DNA of 64,000 bases from CAZUGO01 sp964619935 (lineage in GTDB: Bacteria > Planctomycetota > Phycisphaerae > UBA1845 > CAIVHJ01): NCBI GenBank assembly GCA_964619935.1, contig CAZUGO010000079.1:110792-174791 (forward strand), written 5' to 3'. The position numbers were made by a program, and so were the translations under genes. Positions within the stretch are counted from its first letter, which is position 1; each line of letters begins with the position of its first letter. This document shows positions 42,978-52,429 of the stretch, in pieces. The notes below the pieces were generated by a model. It saw only the letters and a list, made by a program, of their open reading frames with translations, was not told where the DNA came from and searched no databases.

Positions 42978-43307
42978 CAGTTTCTCCCCTCATGGTGACG
43001 TGAACGGCGTCGGCAACATGCCACGCCGAAAGTGAGCCGAACAGGTGTTCCCGATCATAGACCGCGATCCGGCGCTTTCCAGCGGTCGCCGCTGAATCGG
43101 TTCACCGGGGTTGCAGCGGCGTGAATTTTCGGACACGGGCTTGTGGCGATATACGCGACCCTGGACGCATTAAACCCGTGCGCTGCCCAATCATCCACGC
43201 CACGGGGATTCGATCCATCCCCACGCCATCCGTCCGCCGGAAGCCATTGGAACGACGGCTGCGATCCGCGAAGCCAATGACACATCCCCTACGATTCCGA
43301 CTCCGGG
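42978..43307. other. Intergenic region upstream of the sigma-kinase operon
   Basis: About 330 bases without a credible gene. It should hold the promoter of the sigma factor gene on the minus strand; no consensus hexamers were seen. Confidence 0.4.
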
Positions 43308-43490
43308 GTGGGCTGTGGGTTGGGCCAGTCGTTGTCCTATCTGACCGCCGGGCAGGCTGCCCGGGTCCTGGCGGATCCCGGCGAACTCACCGCCAAGGTC
43401 AGCGAGGTGCTGGCCGAGTATGCCTGGCGGCGGACCCGGCCGCTGATCATTGACCGCCAATCCCCGGAGGATCCCGGAACCGGAGGCTGA
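43308..43490 (+). CDS. Possible small protein, 60 residues
   Basis: A short frame from a GTG at 43308 (MGCGLGQSLSYLTAGQAARVL) to 43490. The helical core LADPGELTAKVSEVLAEYAWRRTRPL has codon use like that of neighbouring genes (mostly G or C at third positions, preferred CTG, GCC, GAG, CGG). No ribosome site is convincing, so it may be the remnant of a longer gene. No function is suggested. Confidence 0.35.
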   Translation: MGCGLGQSLSYLTAGQAARVLADPGELTAKVSEVLAEYAWRRTRPLIIDRQSPEDPGTGG

Positions 43491-43767
43491 GCGCGGGACG
43501 CCGGCTGAGGGTCCGCAAAAGCCCGCCGGTCGGTGCCCGGGCGTTGCCGATAAGGCCGCCGGTCGACCGCCGCGGGATCGTGAACAGCAGTCCTCGCCGG
43601 AAGTTTTATCGGCAGGCGGTTTGGAAGTGGCTGGGCCGGCGGCGTGCAGGGTTGATCGATCCACTGCACGGTGCCTAGGATCACACACACATCACGCGGG
43701 TTCTTGAAATCACGCGAGTTGCCTAATCGCCACCATCATGACGGTCGCCGTTGCAGGAGGGGGAGCC

Positions 43768-46284
43768 GTGCATCTGCGTACGCTTGTGCTCGCTTGGATG
43801 ATCATGCTGCTGCCTGCGGCTGCGGGTGTCGCCGCGGACGTCTATGTCGACGGCCAGGGCTGCCCGGAGATCGGCAGCGGCACGGCCCATGTTCCCTTTT
43901 GCCGGATCCAGGACGCCGTCGATGCCGCCCGCCATGGCGACGCCGTGATCGTGCGGCCCGGGGTGTATCTGGAGAACGTCATCATCATTGGCAAGTCGGT
44001 CACGCTGCGCAGCATCGATCCGGCTGCCGCCGACATCGTGGCGGCCACCATCATCGACGGCGGTAATCCGGCATCCATGTACGGCAGCGCGGTGACCATC
44101 GAGGATCATGGCCTCACCGACGGTGCGCTGCTGCTGGACGGCTTGACCCTGCGTTCGGGGCGGGGCCGGGATGACCGGGGGCGCAAAGGTGGCGGCATCT
44201 ATTGCCGGCGCGGCGCCCCGACGATTCGCAACTGCGTGCTGAGCGGAAACCAGGCCGCCGGCGGGGTGGGCGGCGGAATCTACTGCGCCGCGGGCAGTGT
44301 GACGGTGGAGCACAGCACCTTCGACGGCAACCAGGCCGAGCAGGGCGGCGGCATCTGGGCGGAGCTGAGTGACGTGACCCTGCGGCGGGTGATCCTCAGC
44401 GGCAATAGCCAGGGGGCAGTCTACCTCTCTGGAGGGCAACTGAACATGTGGAGCACCCGGGTGACCGGCAATCACGCGGATCCCGGCGCCGCCGGGCTGG
44501 CCATCGCCGGCGGCGGCGCCGTGCTGGTGAACTGCACCGTCGCCGACAACAGCGCGGCCACCGCGGTCGCGGTCAACGCCGGACCGCTGACCTGCACCAA
44601 CTCGATCCTGTGGGCCGACGCCGGCACCGTGCAGATCGCCGCCGTGAACGCCCAGCTCGAGGTGTCCTACTGTGATGTCCGAGGGGGTCTGGAAGCGATC
44701 GACACCGCCGGCGGAACCTTGGATTGGGTCGACAACCTGGCGCTGGATCCAGGTTTCGTAAACGCCCCCGGCGGTGACTACCGGCTGGCCGTCGGGTCGG
44801 CGGCGATCGATGCCGGCCACCCACTGCAACCCCCCGATGGCGGCGCACTCGATCTGGAAGGTCAGCCGCGGCTGCTGGGGACCCGTGTGGACCTGGGGGC
44901 CGATGAGTTCGCGGCCGACTGCGATGCCAACGGGCTGCTCGACTTCGAAGAACTGCGCTCGGGCGCGGCGGAGGACTGCAACGACAACGGCGCGCTCGAC
45001 ATCTGCGAGCCGGATCCCGACTGCAATGCGAACGGCCGGCTGGACGCCTGTGACCTCGCCTCAGGCAGCGACGATTGCGACGCGGGCGGAGTACCCGATG
45101 AGTGTCAGACCGATGCCGATGGGGACGGGTTGATCGACCCCTGCGACGGCTGCCCGGCCGATCCGCTCAAGCAGGGTCCCGGCCTCTGCGGTTGCTCGAG
45201 GGTGGATGAGGATGCCGACGGCGACCAGGTATCCGATTGCGTGGATGCCTGTCCCGGGCACGACGATGCCGCCGACAGCGACGGTGATGGATGGCCCGAT
45301 GGTTGTGATGGATGTGCCCAGGATCCGCACAAGCAGGGCCCCGGTTCCTGCGGCTGCGGGGTCGCCGACGTGGACGGCAACGGCGACGGCGCTCCGGATT
45401 GTGTGGGTCAATGTGTCGGCCCCGGCGGTGCGGTTACCGAGTGTCTGCCTGGGCCCACCGCTGGGGCGCGCGACGGCGCCGACGATGCGATCGACAACTG
45501 CACGCAAGCCAATCCGGACCCGTTGGACTTCGACGGCGACGGCAGCGGCGCCGCGTGCGACCCCGACGATGACCAGGATGGTGTGGACGACGTTCATGAC
45601 GGATGCCCGGCGACAGCGCTGGGCAGCATGGTGGACTCAGATGGGTGTCCAAGCGCCGCGGCCGGCGCACAACCAAACACCCCGGCCGACGCCCAAACCC
45701 GCCTGACCATTGCCGATCCGCTGATCGACGGGGAGGTGGCCTACCTGGCCTACGTCATCCAGGTGACGAACCTAGGCGGGTCGGCGGCCTATGATGTGGC
45801 CCTCAGCGTCAGGCTGGATCTTCCTGAGGGGGTGACGGTGGTGTACGCTTCCAACGGGGCGCTGATTCGGGATGGCCAACTGCACTGGCCGGTGGTCGGG
45901 GCCCTGGCGGGCGGGGGCGAGTTCGTCCGGACGTTTCTGCTGGCGATCAGTGCCGACGTGATTCAGGATACGCCGCTGACCATCCCGCTGGTCGAGGTCA
46001 CCGTGGCGCCGCCGCGATCGGCCGACGAACGGGCCGAGGGTCCGGCGGCCGGCGACGGGCCCGAAGACTCAGCGGTGCCGCGATCCGGTATCTGCGGCGC
46101 CGGCTGCGGGCCCGGCGGGGCGACCTTTTGCGGACTATTGCTGGGCCTCTCCTTGGTGCGCCGCGCCGGACGCAACTGCCCGGTACGTCGCCGGACCCGG
46201 CCCGCCGACCGGCCGCCGGGCACTGTCAGCGTGACAGCGGTGTTCCCAAAATCGGCTGCTTGTCGAGTTCCTGTTCGATCTTGA
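43768..46284 (+). CDS. Secreted parallel beta-helix protein with TSP3 repeats and C-terminal anchor-like signal
   Basis: About 838 residues. The GTG at 43768 follows GGAGGGGGAG directly; the ATG at 43738 lacks a site. A signal peptide is followed by a right-handed beta-helix domain (about residues 25-370) with repeats such as GGGIYCRRGAPTIRNCVLSGN and GGGIWAELSDVTLRRVILSGN, like polymorphic outer-membrane or pectate-lyase-like proteins. Asp/Cys-rich TSP3-type repeats follow to about residue 640, then a DUF11-like beta domain (AYVIQVTNLGGSAAYDVALSV). Near the end a glycine/cysteine stretch, hydrophobic helix and Arg-rich tail (CGAGCGPGG, FCGLLLGLSLVRRAGR) resemble a MYXO-CTERM-type sorting signal. 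The last 59 bases overlap the oppositely oriented TldE-like gene. Confidence 0.75.
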   Translation: MHLRTLVLAWMIMLLPAAAGVAADVYVDGQGCPEIGSGTAHVPFCRIQDAVDAARHGDAVIVRPGVYLENVIIIGKSVTLRSIDPAAADIVAATIIDGGNPASMYGSAVTIEDHGLTDGALLLDGLTLRSGRGRDDRGRKGGGIYCRRGAPTIRNCVLSGNQAAGGVGGGIYCAAGSVTVEHSTFDGNQAEQGGGIWAELSDVTLRRVILSGNSQGAVYLSGGQLNMWSTRVTGNHADPGAAGLAIAGGGAVLVNCTVADNSAATAVAVNAGPLTCTNSILWADAGTVQIAAVNAQLEVSYCDVRGGLEAIDTAGGTLDWVDNLALDPGFVNAPGGDYRLAVGSAAIDAGHPLQPPDGGALDLEGQPRLLGTRVDLGADEFAADCDANGLLDFEELRSGAAEDCNDNGALDICEPDPDCNANGRLDACDLASGSDDCDAGGVPDECQTDADGDGLIDPCDGCPADPLKQGPGLCGCSRVDEDADGDQVSDCVDACPGHDDAADSDGDGWPDGCDGCAQDPHKQGPGSCGCGVADVDGNGDGAPDCVGQCVGPGGAVTECLPGPTAGARDGADDAIDNCTQANPDPLDFDGDGSGAACDPDDDQDGVDDVHDGCPATALGSMVDSDGCPSAAAGAQPNTPADAQTRLTIADPLIDGEVAYLAYVIQVTNLGGSAAYDVALSVRLDLPEGVTVVYASNGALIRDGQLHWPVVGALAGGGEFVRTFLLAISADVIQDTPLTIPLVEVTVAPPRSADERAEGPAAGDGPEDSAVPRSGICGAGCGPGGATFCGLLLGLSLVRRAGRNCPVRRRTRPADRPPGTVSVTAVFPKSAACRVPVRS

Positions 46285-47998
46285 CCAGCTCCACGTCTTC
46301 CAGCAGCACCGCCGGTGCGATGATGGAGGAAGGCGGCGAGGCCCCGCCGAAATTGCTCAGGTCGATGAAGTTGTAGACATAGGGCTCCGATCCGGCCGCG
46401 GCGATCTTCTTGAGATCGCGAACATCAAACGCCCCGAATTCGCAGCCGCGGACCGGCTCCTCGCGGCCGTCGGCGACGTACACTTTGTGGATCCGGATCG
46501 GGTCGCTCAGCCCGCCGCGGCCTTGCTGCCGGGCCATGAACAGCGACAGCAAGTCTGATTGCGACGAACCCAGCGTCGTGCCGCGCAGGGCGGTCACCCG
46601 GATGCCGTATTCCAGTCCTTCATCCTTGGCCAGGTCCAGCAGCTCTTTCTTCAATTCGGCATCGCTGACCCCGTCATCATCCTGGATGAACAATGAGCCG
46701 ATCGTTGCCTGCACGCTGCCGCCGCCGGCACCGCGGCGGCCGTGGCCGTTACTGCCGGAGCGCTTCTTGGTGGGCGCGCGGGCCAGGACCAGGTTCTGAA
46801 GAATGCCGTCCACGATCACTTCCACCCGCTGCGCCGGCATGCCCTCGTCGTCATAACGGTAGCTTCCGAACAGCAGTTGATCCCCGGCGGTGCGGACCGT
46901 CGGGTCGTCGTAGACCTGGAAGGATCGCGGCAGGATGCGGGTATCGAGCTTGTGCTCCAGGGTGTCGGTGTCTTGCACGCGGCGCCGCTGGCTGCCGACC
47001 TCCTCGGGCTGGCCGGCGATCCGCGTGCTCAGCAGGTCCTTGAACAGTTGGCACGAAGCCACCTGGTCGAACCACACCGGGCCGGTGTAGCGCTCAAGCA
47101 CCGGGGCCTTCATCGACTCATCCAGCTTCTGGACCATCCGATCGATGCTGTCGAGCAGGCGGTCCACCGCCGGCAGATCGCTGGTATGGTCGCCGGTGAA
47201 GGTCATGGCCGACGACATCCTCATGCCGTCGTCGCACTGGCCTTCGGCGGTCATCAGCAGCAGCGCGCCGCTGTCGCCGGTCCGCAGCTGCGTTCCTTCG
47301 GAGTTGACCACAAAGTGGTTGCCGGCCCCGACGAACAGGGTCACCGATGAGTCCTGGATCTGGCTGAACTGCTTGAATCGGGCCGACAGGGTCTTGAGAT
47401 GGCCTTCCCAGACCGTGCGCTCGAAGCTCAGCTCGGCACCGGGCTCGATCACCTGAACGGCCGGCGCGCTGGTGAAATCCGCCGGGCGATCCTCGAAGGT
47501 CTTGTCCTTCATGTAGGCCCGCTTCTTGGTGAGGGTCTCGACCGCATCTTTGTAGTTGTCGTCGATGGCCCACCAGATCAGTTGGCGGATGGCGGTGTAG
47601 TCGTCGTCAAGCGGCAGTGAGGTCCGGGCCACGCCGCCGCCGCCGCCACCGAAGAACCCTCGGCCGGCACTGAAATTGGTGTTGTCCAATTGATAGTCGC
47701 CCACGCGGGCTTGTCCGTAGAACTGCCGGGAGCGGTCGCGGTCCATCGACACCAGGCTCCCATAGCGGGCTTCCATTTGATAGAAGATGGAATCCTCGAC
47801 GGTAAACTGGATGAAATACGGTTTCTCGAGGTCCTCCAGTTGCAGGCTCATGGAGCGCTGCAACTCATCGACCAAGGCCCGCATGATGACGTCGTTGTCG
47901 GGCAGCAGGTCGGTGCTGTCCTGGGCAACCGCCGGCCGGGCGACCGCCAGCGTCAGGATCGCCAGGAGGATCGGGCTGATGTGCTTTTCCGAGATCAT
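46226..47998 (-). CDS. Exported TldE/PmbA-like subunit without zinc motif
   Basis: 590 residues with a signal peptide (MISEKHISPILLAILTLAVARPAVAQ). The TldD/PmbA fold is recognisable from YRYDDEGMPAQRVEVIVDGILQNLVLARAP, SNGHGRRG and the downstream sheet region. At the place where TldD proteins have HExxxH, this one reads ASCQLFKDLLSTRIAG, with no His. It therefore resembles TldE/PmbA, the non-catalytic half of the TldD/TldE heterodimer. It follows the TldD-like gene by 23 bases and has AAGGAG upstream of its ATG. Canonical TldD/TldE are cytosolic, so export is unusual. Confidence 0.8.
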   Translation of the reverse strand: MISEKHISPILLAILTLAVARPAVAQDSTDLLPDNDVIMRALVDELQRSMSLQLEDLEKPYFIQFTVEDSIFYQMEARYGSLVSMDRDRSRQFYGQARVGDYQLDNTNFSAGRGFFGGGGGGVARTSLPLDDDYTAIRQLIWWAIDDNYKDAVETLTKKRAYMKDKTFEDRPADFTSAPAVQVIEPGAELSFERTVWEGHLKTLSARFKQFSQIQDSSVTLFVGAGNHFVVNSEGTQLRTGDSGALLLMTAEGQCDDGMRMSSAMTFTGDHTSDLPAVDRLLDSIDRMVQKLDESMKAPVLERYTGPVWFDQVASCQLFKDLLSTRIAGQPEEVGSQRRRVQDTDTLEHKLDTRILPRSFQVYDDPTVRTAGDQLLFGSYRYDDEGMPAQRVEVIVDGILQNLVLARAPTKKRSGSNGHGRRGAGGGSVQATIGSLFIQDDDGVSDAELKKELLDLAKDEGLEYGIRVTALRGTTLGSSQSDLLSLFMARQQGRGGLSDPIRIHKVYVADGREEPVRGCEFGAFDVRDLKKIAAAGSEPYVYNFIDLSNFGGASPPSSIIAPAVLLEDVELVKIEQELDKQPILGTPLSR

Positions 47999-48021
47999 GG
48001 GTGCGAGGCTCCTTATCCTTA

Positions 48022-49770
48022 TTATTGTGTGTCGGGCCCGAGACGCAGGGTCAGCGGTTCGCCGCCGGCAATGGGCGGCGGCAGGATCGGTGGCTTTTCC
48101 TGGGCCCGGCGCCGCTTTTCGATTTCGATTTCAGAGACCAGGATGCTCGGCGAGATGGCCGATACCGGCACCCAGCCCGATTCCGCCCCGCAGGTGCCGT
48201 TGAACACGTCGGGGTCGTCGGCGGTGTAGACGATCTTGGAGAAGCAGGACAGCGGGGTGCCCACGATGTCGACGCCGCGGACCAGCTCATCCGGGCGGCC
48301 GTCGGCGTACACCCGATAAACCACCACCGGCAGGACCTTGAAGGACTGGGCCCCGGCCCGGCGGGTCTGCGTGAAGCCGCCGGTAATGTCCTGGAACAAC
48401 AGCCCGTAGGGCTTGTCGCTCTTCTTGCACTCCTCGAGGAGCAGTTCGCGGAGGCGGGCGAAGGGCACCTGCCGGGCAGACTCGACCATCAGGTTGCCCT
48501 GCCGCGAGACCACGTCGCGACCGGGCTCGCGGCGTCCGTGGCCGTTGGACTTGTTGAACCCCTCGACCGGCGAGCGCGACAGCAGAAAGGTCTTGAGGAT
48601 GCCCTTGTCGACCAAGTTGACCCGAGCCGCCGCAATGCCCTCATCGTCGTAGCGGTAGAACCCGCGCAGATCGGTCCCGCCGAACTGCCGCAGGGTGGGA
48701 TCGTCGATGACGCTGATGAATTCGGGCAGGACTTCCTGGTCGACCTTCTTGGTGAAGGTTTGGCCCTCTTCGACATCCTTCTGGCGGTGCCCCTCAACGC
48801 GATGGCCGAAGATCTCGTGGAAGAACACGCCGCTGGCTCGGTTCATGAGGATGGCCGGCCCGGTGTAGGGCTCCACCAGCGGGGCCGCTCGCAGCGCCAG
48901 CGTCTGGTCGATGACCTTCTGAAATTCTGCCTGGATGTGCTGGGCGTCGGGCAGCTTGTCCTCTGAGGCGGCGTCAAAGCCCTGGGTCTGGCCCAGGTCC
49001 ATGCCGTCTTCGGCCCGGGTTCTGGCCCGGACGCTGACCCGCAGCAGCTTGCGGCTGGTTTGCAGGCGGGTGCCCTCGCTGGTCACCAGGTAGCGGTTCT
49101 CGGCGGTGCCGTCCAGCGACACGCCGGAGTTGTAGACCAGCGGGTACCGGCGGGCAATCGCCGAGACCGTCCGCAGTTGTTCGGCCCAGCGGTCGAGGTC
49201 CACGGAAAGGGCGGCCTGCGGCTCGGCGTGCACGGCGGGTTGCTCCTGGGTGAAGTCGTCAGACTTGTCTTCTTCTTCGACCTTGGTCTTGAGGTTGGTG
49301 AGCACCCGCTGGTAAGTCTTGGCGGCTGACTTGAAGGCTCGATCGGTAGCCAGCCAGACGGCCTGCCGCAAGGCGTCGGGATTGTCATCCAGGCTGATGC
49401 TGACGGCGCCGCGGGCCAGCATCTCCGAAGGGTCGAAGCCCATGAACCCACCGCCGCGGATCTTGTGGGTGTTGTCCAATTCGTGGGAGCCGACCCGGAT
49501 GTCGACGTCCAACTGGCGGCGGCGTGAGTGATCGCGGCCGAGCACGGAGCCGAGTGCGGCATCGACATCCACCGATTCGGTCTCGGTGACGGTGTATGCC
49601 AGGTAGTACGGCTTGGTGCCGTCGGGCAGTGCCAGGTGCTGCATGGTGTACGCCAACTCATCCGCCAACAACCGGGTGACCGGATGGTCGGGTGCCGGTG
49701 GATCGGCGGCACGCGCCGGCCCGCCGCTGCACAACAGGACGATCAGTGTGGTGAGGCGCAGCAATCGCAT
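48022..49770 (-). CDS. Exported TldD-like metalloprotease subunit
   Basis: 582 residues from the ATG at 49770 (MRLLRLTTLIVLLCSGGPARA, a Sec signal peptide), AAAGGA 8 bases upstream. The zinc motif is VFFHEIFGHRVEGHRQKD near residue 333 (HExxxH with a further His). FISVIDDPTLRQFGGTDLRGFYRYDDEGIAAARVNLVDKGILK and SNGHGRREPGRD are conserved family blocks. It presumably forms a heterodimer with the TldE-like protein encoded next, cleaving unfolded or small peptides in the periplasm. A TATAAT lies at 49866-49871. Confidence 0.85.
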   Translation of the reverse strand: MRLLRLTTLIVLLCSGGPARAADPPAPDHPVTRLLADELAYTMQHLALPDGTKPYYLAYTVTETESVDVDAALGSVLGRDHSRRRQLDVDIRVGSHELDNTHKIRGGGFMGFDPSEMLARGAVSISLDDNPDALRQAVWLATDRAFKSAAKTYQRVLTNLKTKVEEEDKSDDFTQEQPAVHAEPQAALSVDLDRWAEQLRTVSAIARRYPLVYNSGVSLDGTAENRYLVTSEGTRLQTSRKLLRVSVRARTRAEDGMDLGQTQGFDAASEDKLPDAQHIQAEFQKVIDQTLALRAAPLVEPYTGPAILMNRASGVFFHEIFGHRVEGHRQKDVEEGQTFTKKVDQEVLPEFISVIDDPTLRQFGGTDLRGFYRYDDEGIAAARVNLVDKGILKTFLLSRSPVEGFNKSNGHGRREPGRDVVSRQGNLMVESARQVPFARLRELLLEECKKSDKPYGLLFQDITGGFTQTRRAGAQSFKVLPVVVYRVYADGRPDELVRGVDIVGTPLSCFSKIVYTADDPDVFNGTCGAESGWVPVSAISPSILVSEIEIEKRRRAQEKPPILPPPIAGGEPLTLRLGPDTQ

Positions 49771-49865
49771 GGGAGGTCCTTTCTGGGTCACGGGGGGAGT
49801 TCTGGACATTGCGCTCGATCCTGTTGCCGGGATGTTCAAACTGCCAGGCCGGATCATGACCCGAC

Positions 49866-49871
49866 ATTATA
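49866..49871 (-). promoter_or_regulatory. Consensus -10 box of the tldD-like operon
   Basis: The minus strand reads GGATATAATGTCGGG, a perfect TATAAT about 95 bases before the ATG at 49770. The remaining 49771-50076 gap shows nothing else I can name. Confidence 0.5.
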
Positions 49872-50076
49872 TCCGGATGCCGATCATCCTGCACTGCGGC
49901 GGCCCAACGGCCCAACGGCCTGCCGGCCAGGCCGCGGCGCACGGCAGCTTTTTTTCTCGTGGCAGGACACGGCAGTGAACAGTTCGTAGCAGGGTCGTGC
50001 GCTCCAACCGCACGGCACTTCGCTTGTGCCGGCACGCCGATCGGGGCTCGACGAGGAACCAAGTAGGCGGATCAAG

Positions 50077-50949
50077 TCACGGATGGCGAAGGGGATCGCC
50101 GGAATCGTGCTTGTGGTCTGCGCTCGCGGAAGGCTTCGAGCGCGGGGCGACGGCTGTGAGAACCGGAGCCAGCTCGGCTTCACCAAGGCGGCTAAGCACG
50201 CAGTGGCAAGTGACCGGATCAGTCACATGCACGAGGCGCCAGTCCCCAACGGCCACCGCGTGGCCGCGGTGATCACCGACCACACAGGGGTAGTCCTTGT
50301 GGGTGCCGAACTGCTCCGGGTGCACCGTAGGGTGGAAGATGGCCACGAGCAACTCGCCTGATCGTTCATAGCGCGCCGCGACGCCGGGGCTGGAACCGAA
50401 GCGCAGGCCGTAGAGGTTCGATCGCTGAAAGCCACCCGGAAGCACGGCCGGTGCTTCAAAATCCAGATCGGGGGCGAATGAGCGGGCCTGGGCGGGGGCT
50501 ATTTCAGCACCGTGGTAGCGCGTCAGAAACCGGGAGAGCGCCCTTTGCGGGTCGAGTGGGAACGCATCGAGAATCACGCCAAAGTCAATCGTTGACGCCT
50601 CAGCCGTGTTTTCGCTGTGTTGCGTAAACAGGATGAGCCCGCCCAATCCGACTGCCAGGGCGATCACGGCGGCAACGCGCATGGCCGGACGCACGCGTCG
50701 GAGGCCCTGCGGCGGCCTGGAGCCCGTTGCCCGCCCGGACAAGCGCCGTTCAATTGCGGTCCAGAGCATGTGCGGAACCTGCGGCGCGGGACCCTCGCCG
50801 ATCGCGGCTGCAAGTTCACGGATTGCGGCAGCCTCGGCGCGGCACTGGTCGCACGTGGCCAGATGCAGGCGGATGCGCTGGGCGTCGACAGCCGGGAGTT
50901 CCTCGTCCGCGTAGGGCCCCAACTGGGCTTTTATCTCGTTGCAGGTCAT
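50077..50949 (-). CDS. Membrane anti-sigma factor with zinc finger and large outer domain
   Basis: 290 residues. The N terminus is a zf-HC2/ZAS domain: HLATCDQC preceded by MTCNEIKAQLGPYADEELP. A membrane helix lies near residue 93-112 (VAAVIALAVGLGGLILF). The C-terminal domain of about 170 residues is outside and contains HKDYPCVVGDHRGHAVAVGDWRLVHV and TCHCVLSRLG, with clustered Cys and His. Its ATG overlaps the sigma gene stop by four bases (ATGA), so the two are coupled. The ZAS domain should bind and inhibit the ECF factor; the outer Cys/His cluster may sense metal or redox state (inference). Confidence 0.82.
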   Translation of the reverse strand: MTCNEIKAQLGPYADEELPAVDAQRIRLHLATCDQCRAEAAAIRELAAAIGEGPAPQVPHMLWTAIERRLSGRATGSRPPQGLRRVRPAMRVAAVIALAVGLGGLILFTQHSENTAEASTIDFGVILDAFPLDPQRALSRFLTRYHGAEIAPAQARSFAPDLDFEAPAVLPGGFQRSNLYGLRFGSSPGVAARYERSGELLVAIFHPTVHPEQFGTHKDYPCVVGDHRGHAVAVGDWRLVHVTDPVTCHCVLSRLGEAELAPVLTAVAPRSKPSASADHKHDSGDPLRHP

Positions 50950-51611
50950 GGTCCTTCACCGTCCGCGGGGCGGCGCCTGGCAGCGGATTCTTGAATCTCC
51001 TGGGCGCCCGCGTCGGCGCCGCTCAAGCGGGATCGCGCCTTCCTATCCATTGGATGCGCCAGCGCCTGGTTTTCTTCCCGGCCGGCGCAGCCGATTGCCA
51101 GTACGGTCCTGAGACGCTGGCGTGCCCGGGTCAGGCGCGAAGCGACGGTCCCTTCGGCACAATCCAGAAGCTCGGCGATCGCCCGGTAGTCATGGCCCTG
51201 GTCGTAGCGCAATAGGAGGATCATGCGATCCTCTTCAGCGAGAAGGTCGAGGGCAGCTTGAACATCCAGGCGCTCGTCTTCCGCTGCATGGGAGTTCAAG
51301 GGCGGGGTCACTTCGCGGCCGCCCAACGCATCTAGGTGGCGATGGTCCGCTTGCCTGCGGCGTAGGAACGCGAGCGCCTCGTTCACCGCAATCCGATGAA
51401 CCCAGGTGGCGAGGGCGCAATCGGCACGAAAGGTGTCCATGCCCGTGAGCACCCGGATGTAGACCTCCTGCGTCAGGTCGAAGGCATCGTCGGCGTTCCG
51501 GACCATGCGAAGGATAAGACGGTACACTCGCTCGACGGTGAGGTCATAGACTTGGCGCTGGGCGCCGCGATCCAGGGCCCGACATGCTGTGATGAGTTGC
51601 TGCTCGTCCAC
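50946..51611 (-). CDS. ECF sigma factor (RpoE-like)
   Basis: 221 residues from a GTG at 51611. Region 2 is YRLILRMVRNADDAFDLTQEVYIRVLTGMDTFRADCALATWVHRIAVNEALAFLRR. Region 4 is RMILLLRYDQGHDYRAIAELLDCAEGTVASRLTRARQRLR. There is a basic, low-complexity tail of about 45 residues. It is coupled to the anti-sigma gene downstream. The metal efflux operon begins 818 bases away on the opposite strand, so a divergent regulatory link is possible. Confidence 0.88.
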   Translation of the reverse strand: MDEQQLITACRALDRGAQRQVYDLTVERVYRLILRMVRNADDAFDLTQEVYIRVLTGMDTFRADCALATWVHRIAVNEALAFLRRRQADHRHLDALGGREVTPPLNSHAAEDERLDVQAALDLLAEEDRMILLLRYDQGHDYRAIAELLDCAEGTVASRLTRARQRLRTVLAIGCAGREENQALAHPMDRKARSRLSGADAGAQEIQESAARRRPADGEGP

Positions 51612-52429
51612 CGCGTTGGCCTAGCCAGGATTAGAGTCGCGAACCGTTCGGACCGCCCGTCGGGTAGGATAAGTCCTCTGGGCGAAGGATGATACCCGCA
51701 ATCCCGCGGGCCCGTTGAAGACGTTGGCCGGGTTGCAGATCCGTTGGGCGCGGAGGCAGGCAATACAGACATCCGGGTCTGCAGTCGATCTGGCTGGAGA
51801 CCCGAGCGTCACCCCGGCGCTGAACACGGCGGACCCCTGGAATTCCTGCGCCGCAGCGATGAAGCGGCTGGCCGATCCGGGTCGGGCGCGACCCTGGTGC
51901 CAAGGTTGGTGGCCCGTGAAGATCGTAACATTCACCGTGACATGATCTTGCGTGCCAAGCGGGCCGTCGAGGTGCCCCCGGGGTTCGATTCATTGCGGAT
52001 CGGCGCTCGCTGCGGGCAACAGAGAATCCGGTCGTTCAGGCATCGTGCTGCGGGCAATCGTCGTGCGGACACGGATTCGAAATGACGTTCGGGAAGGAAT
52101 GCCCGCGCTGGCGCATCCAACCCAAAGTACCGGGTTGGGCCGTCGTGGCCTGCGCACCGATTCTTGGACCCGTGTCCGGGAGCAGTCAAGAGGATTCACT
52201 CGTCGAACCCACACCAGGAGGAATGCCGGTCAATCGTAACCGGTCGGTGTGTCCTGCCGAGGGCTCGGCATCTTCTTGCGGTACGCGCGGTCTTTACCGA
52301 TACGGTGCGAGCCCGGGGCCTTTCAGGATGCTGTGAACGCCCCAAGCCGCTCCATCATCGCCGAACCCCAACCCGCCGATTGAGTCGGTATACAAGCGCT
52401 AGCGGAACGTTGGGAGCATCTGCCCCACC
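51612..52429. other. 818-base divergent intergenic region
   Basis: No convincing gene. The minus strand at 51621-51935 has an open frame with DVCIACLRAQRICNP that looks superficially like an iron-sulfur motif but lacks a proper fold context or start. TATACA near 52388 is a possible -10 for the efflux operon, and GGGAG at 52412-52416 a distant ribosome site. Control sites of both divergent operons should lie here. Confidence 0.4.

Noticed and set aside
51621..51935. Ferredoxin-like motif DVCIACLRAQRICNP on the minus strand
   Set aside because: Incomplete iron-sulfur pattern, no start or ribosome site, and no similarity outside the few residues.
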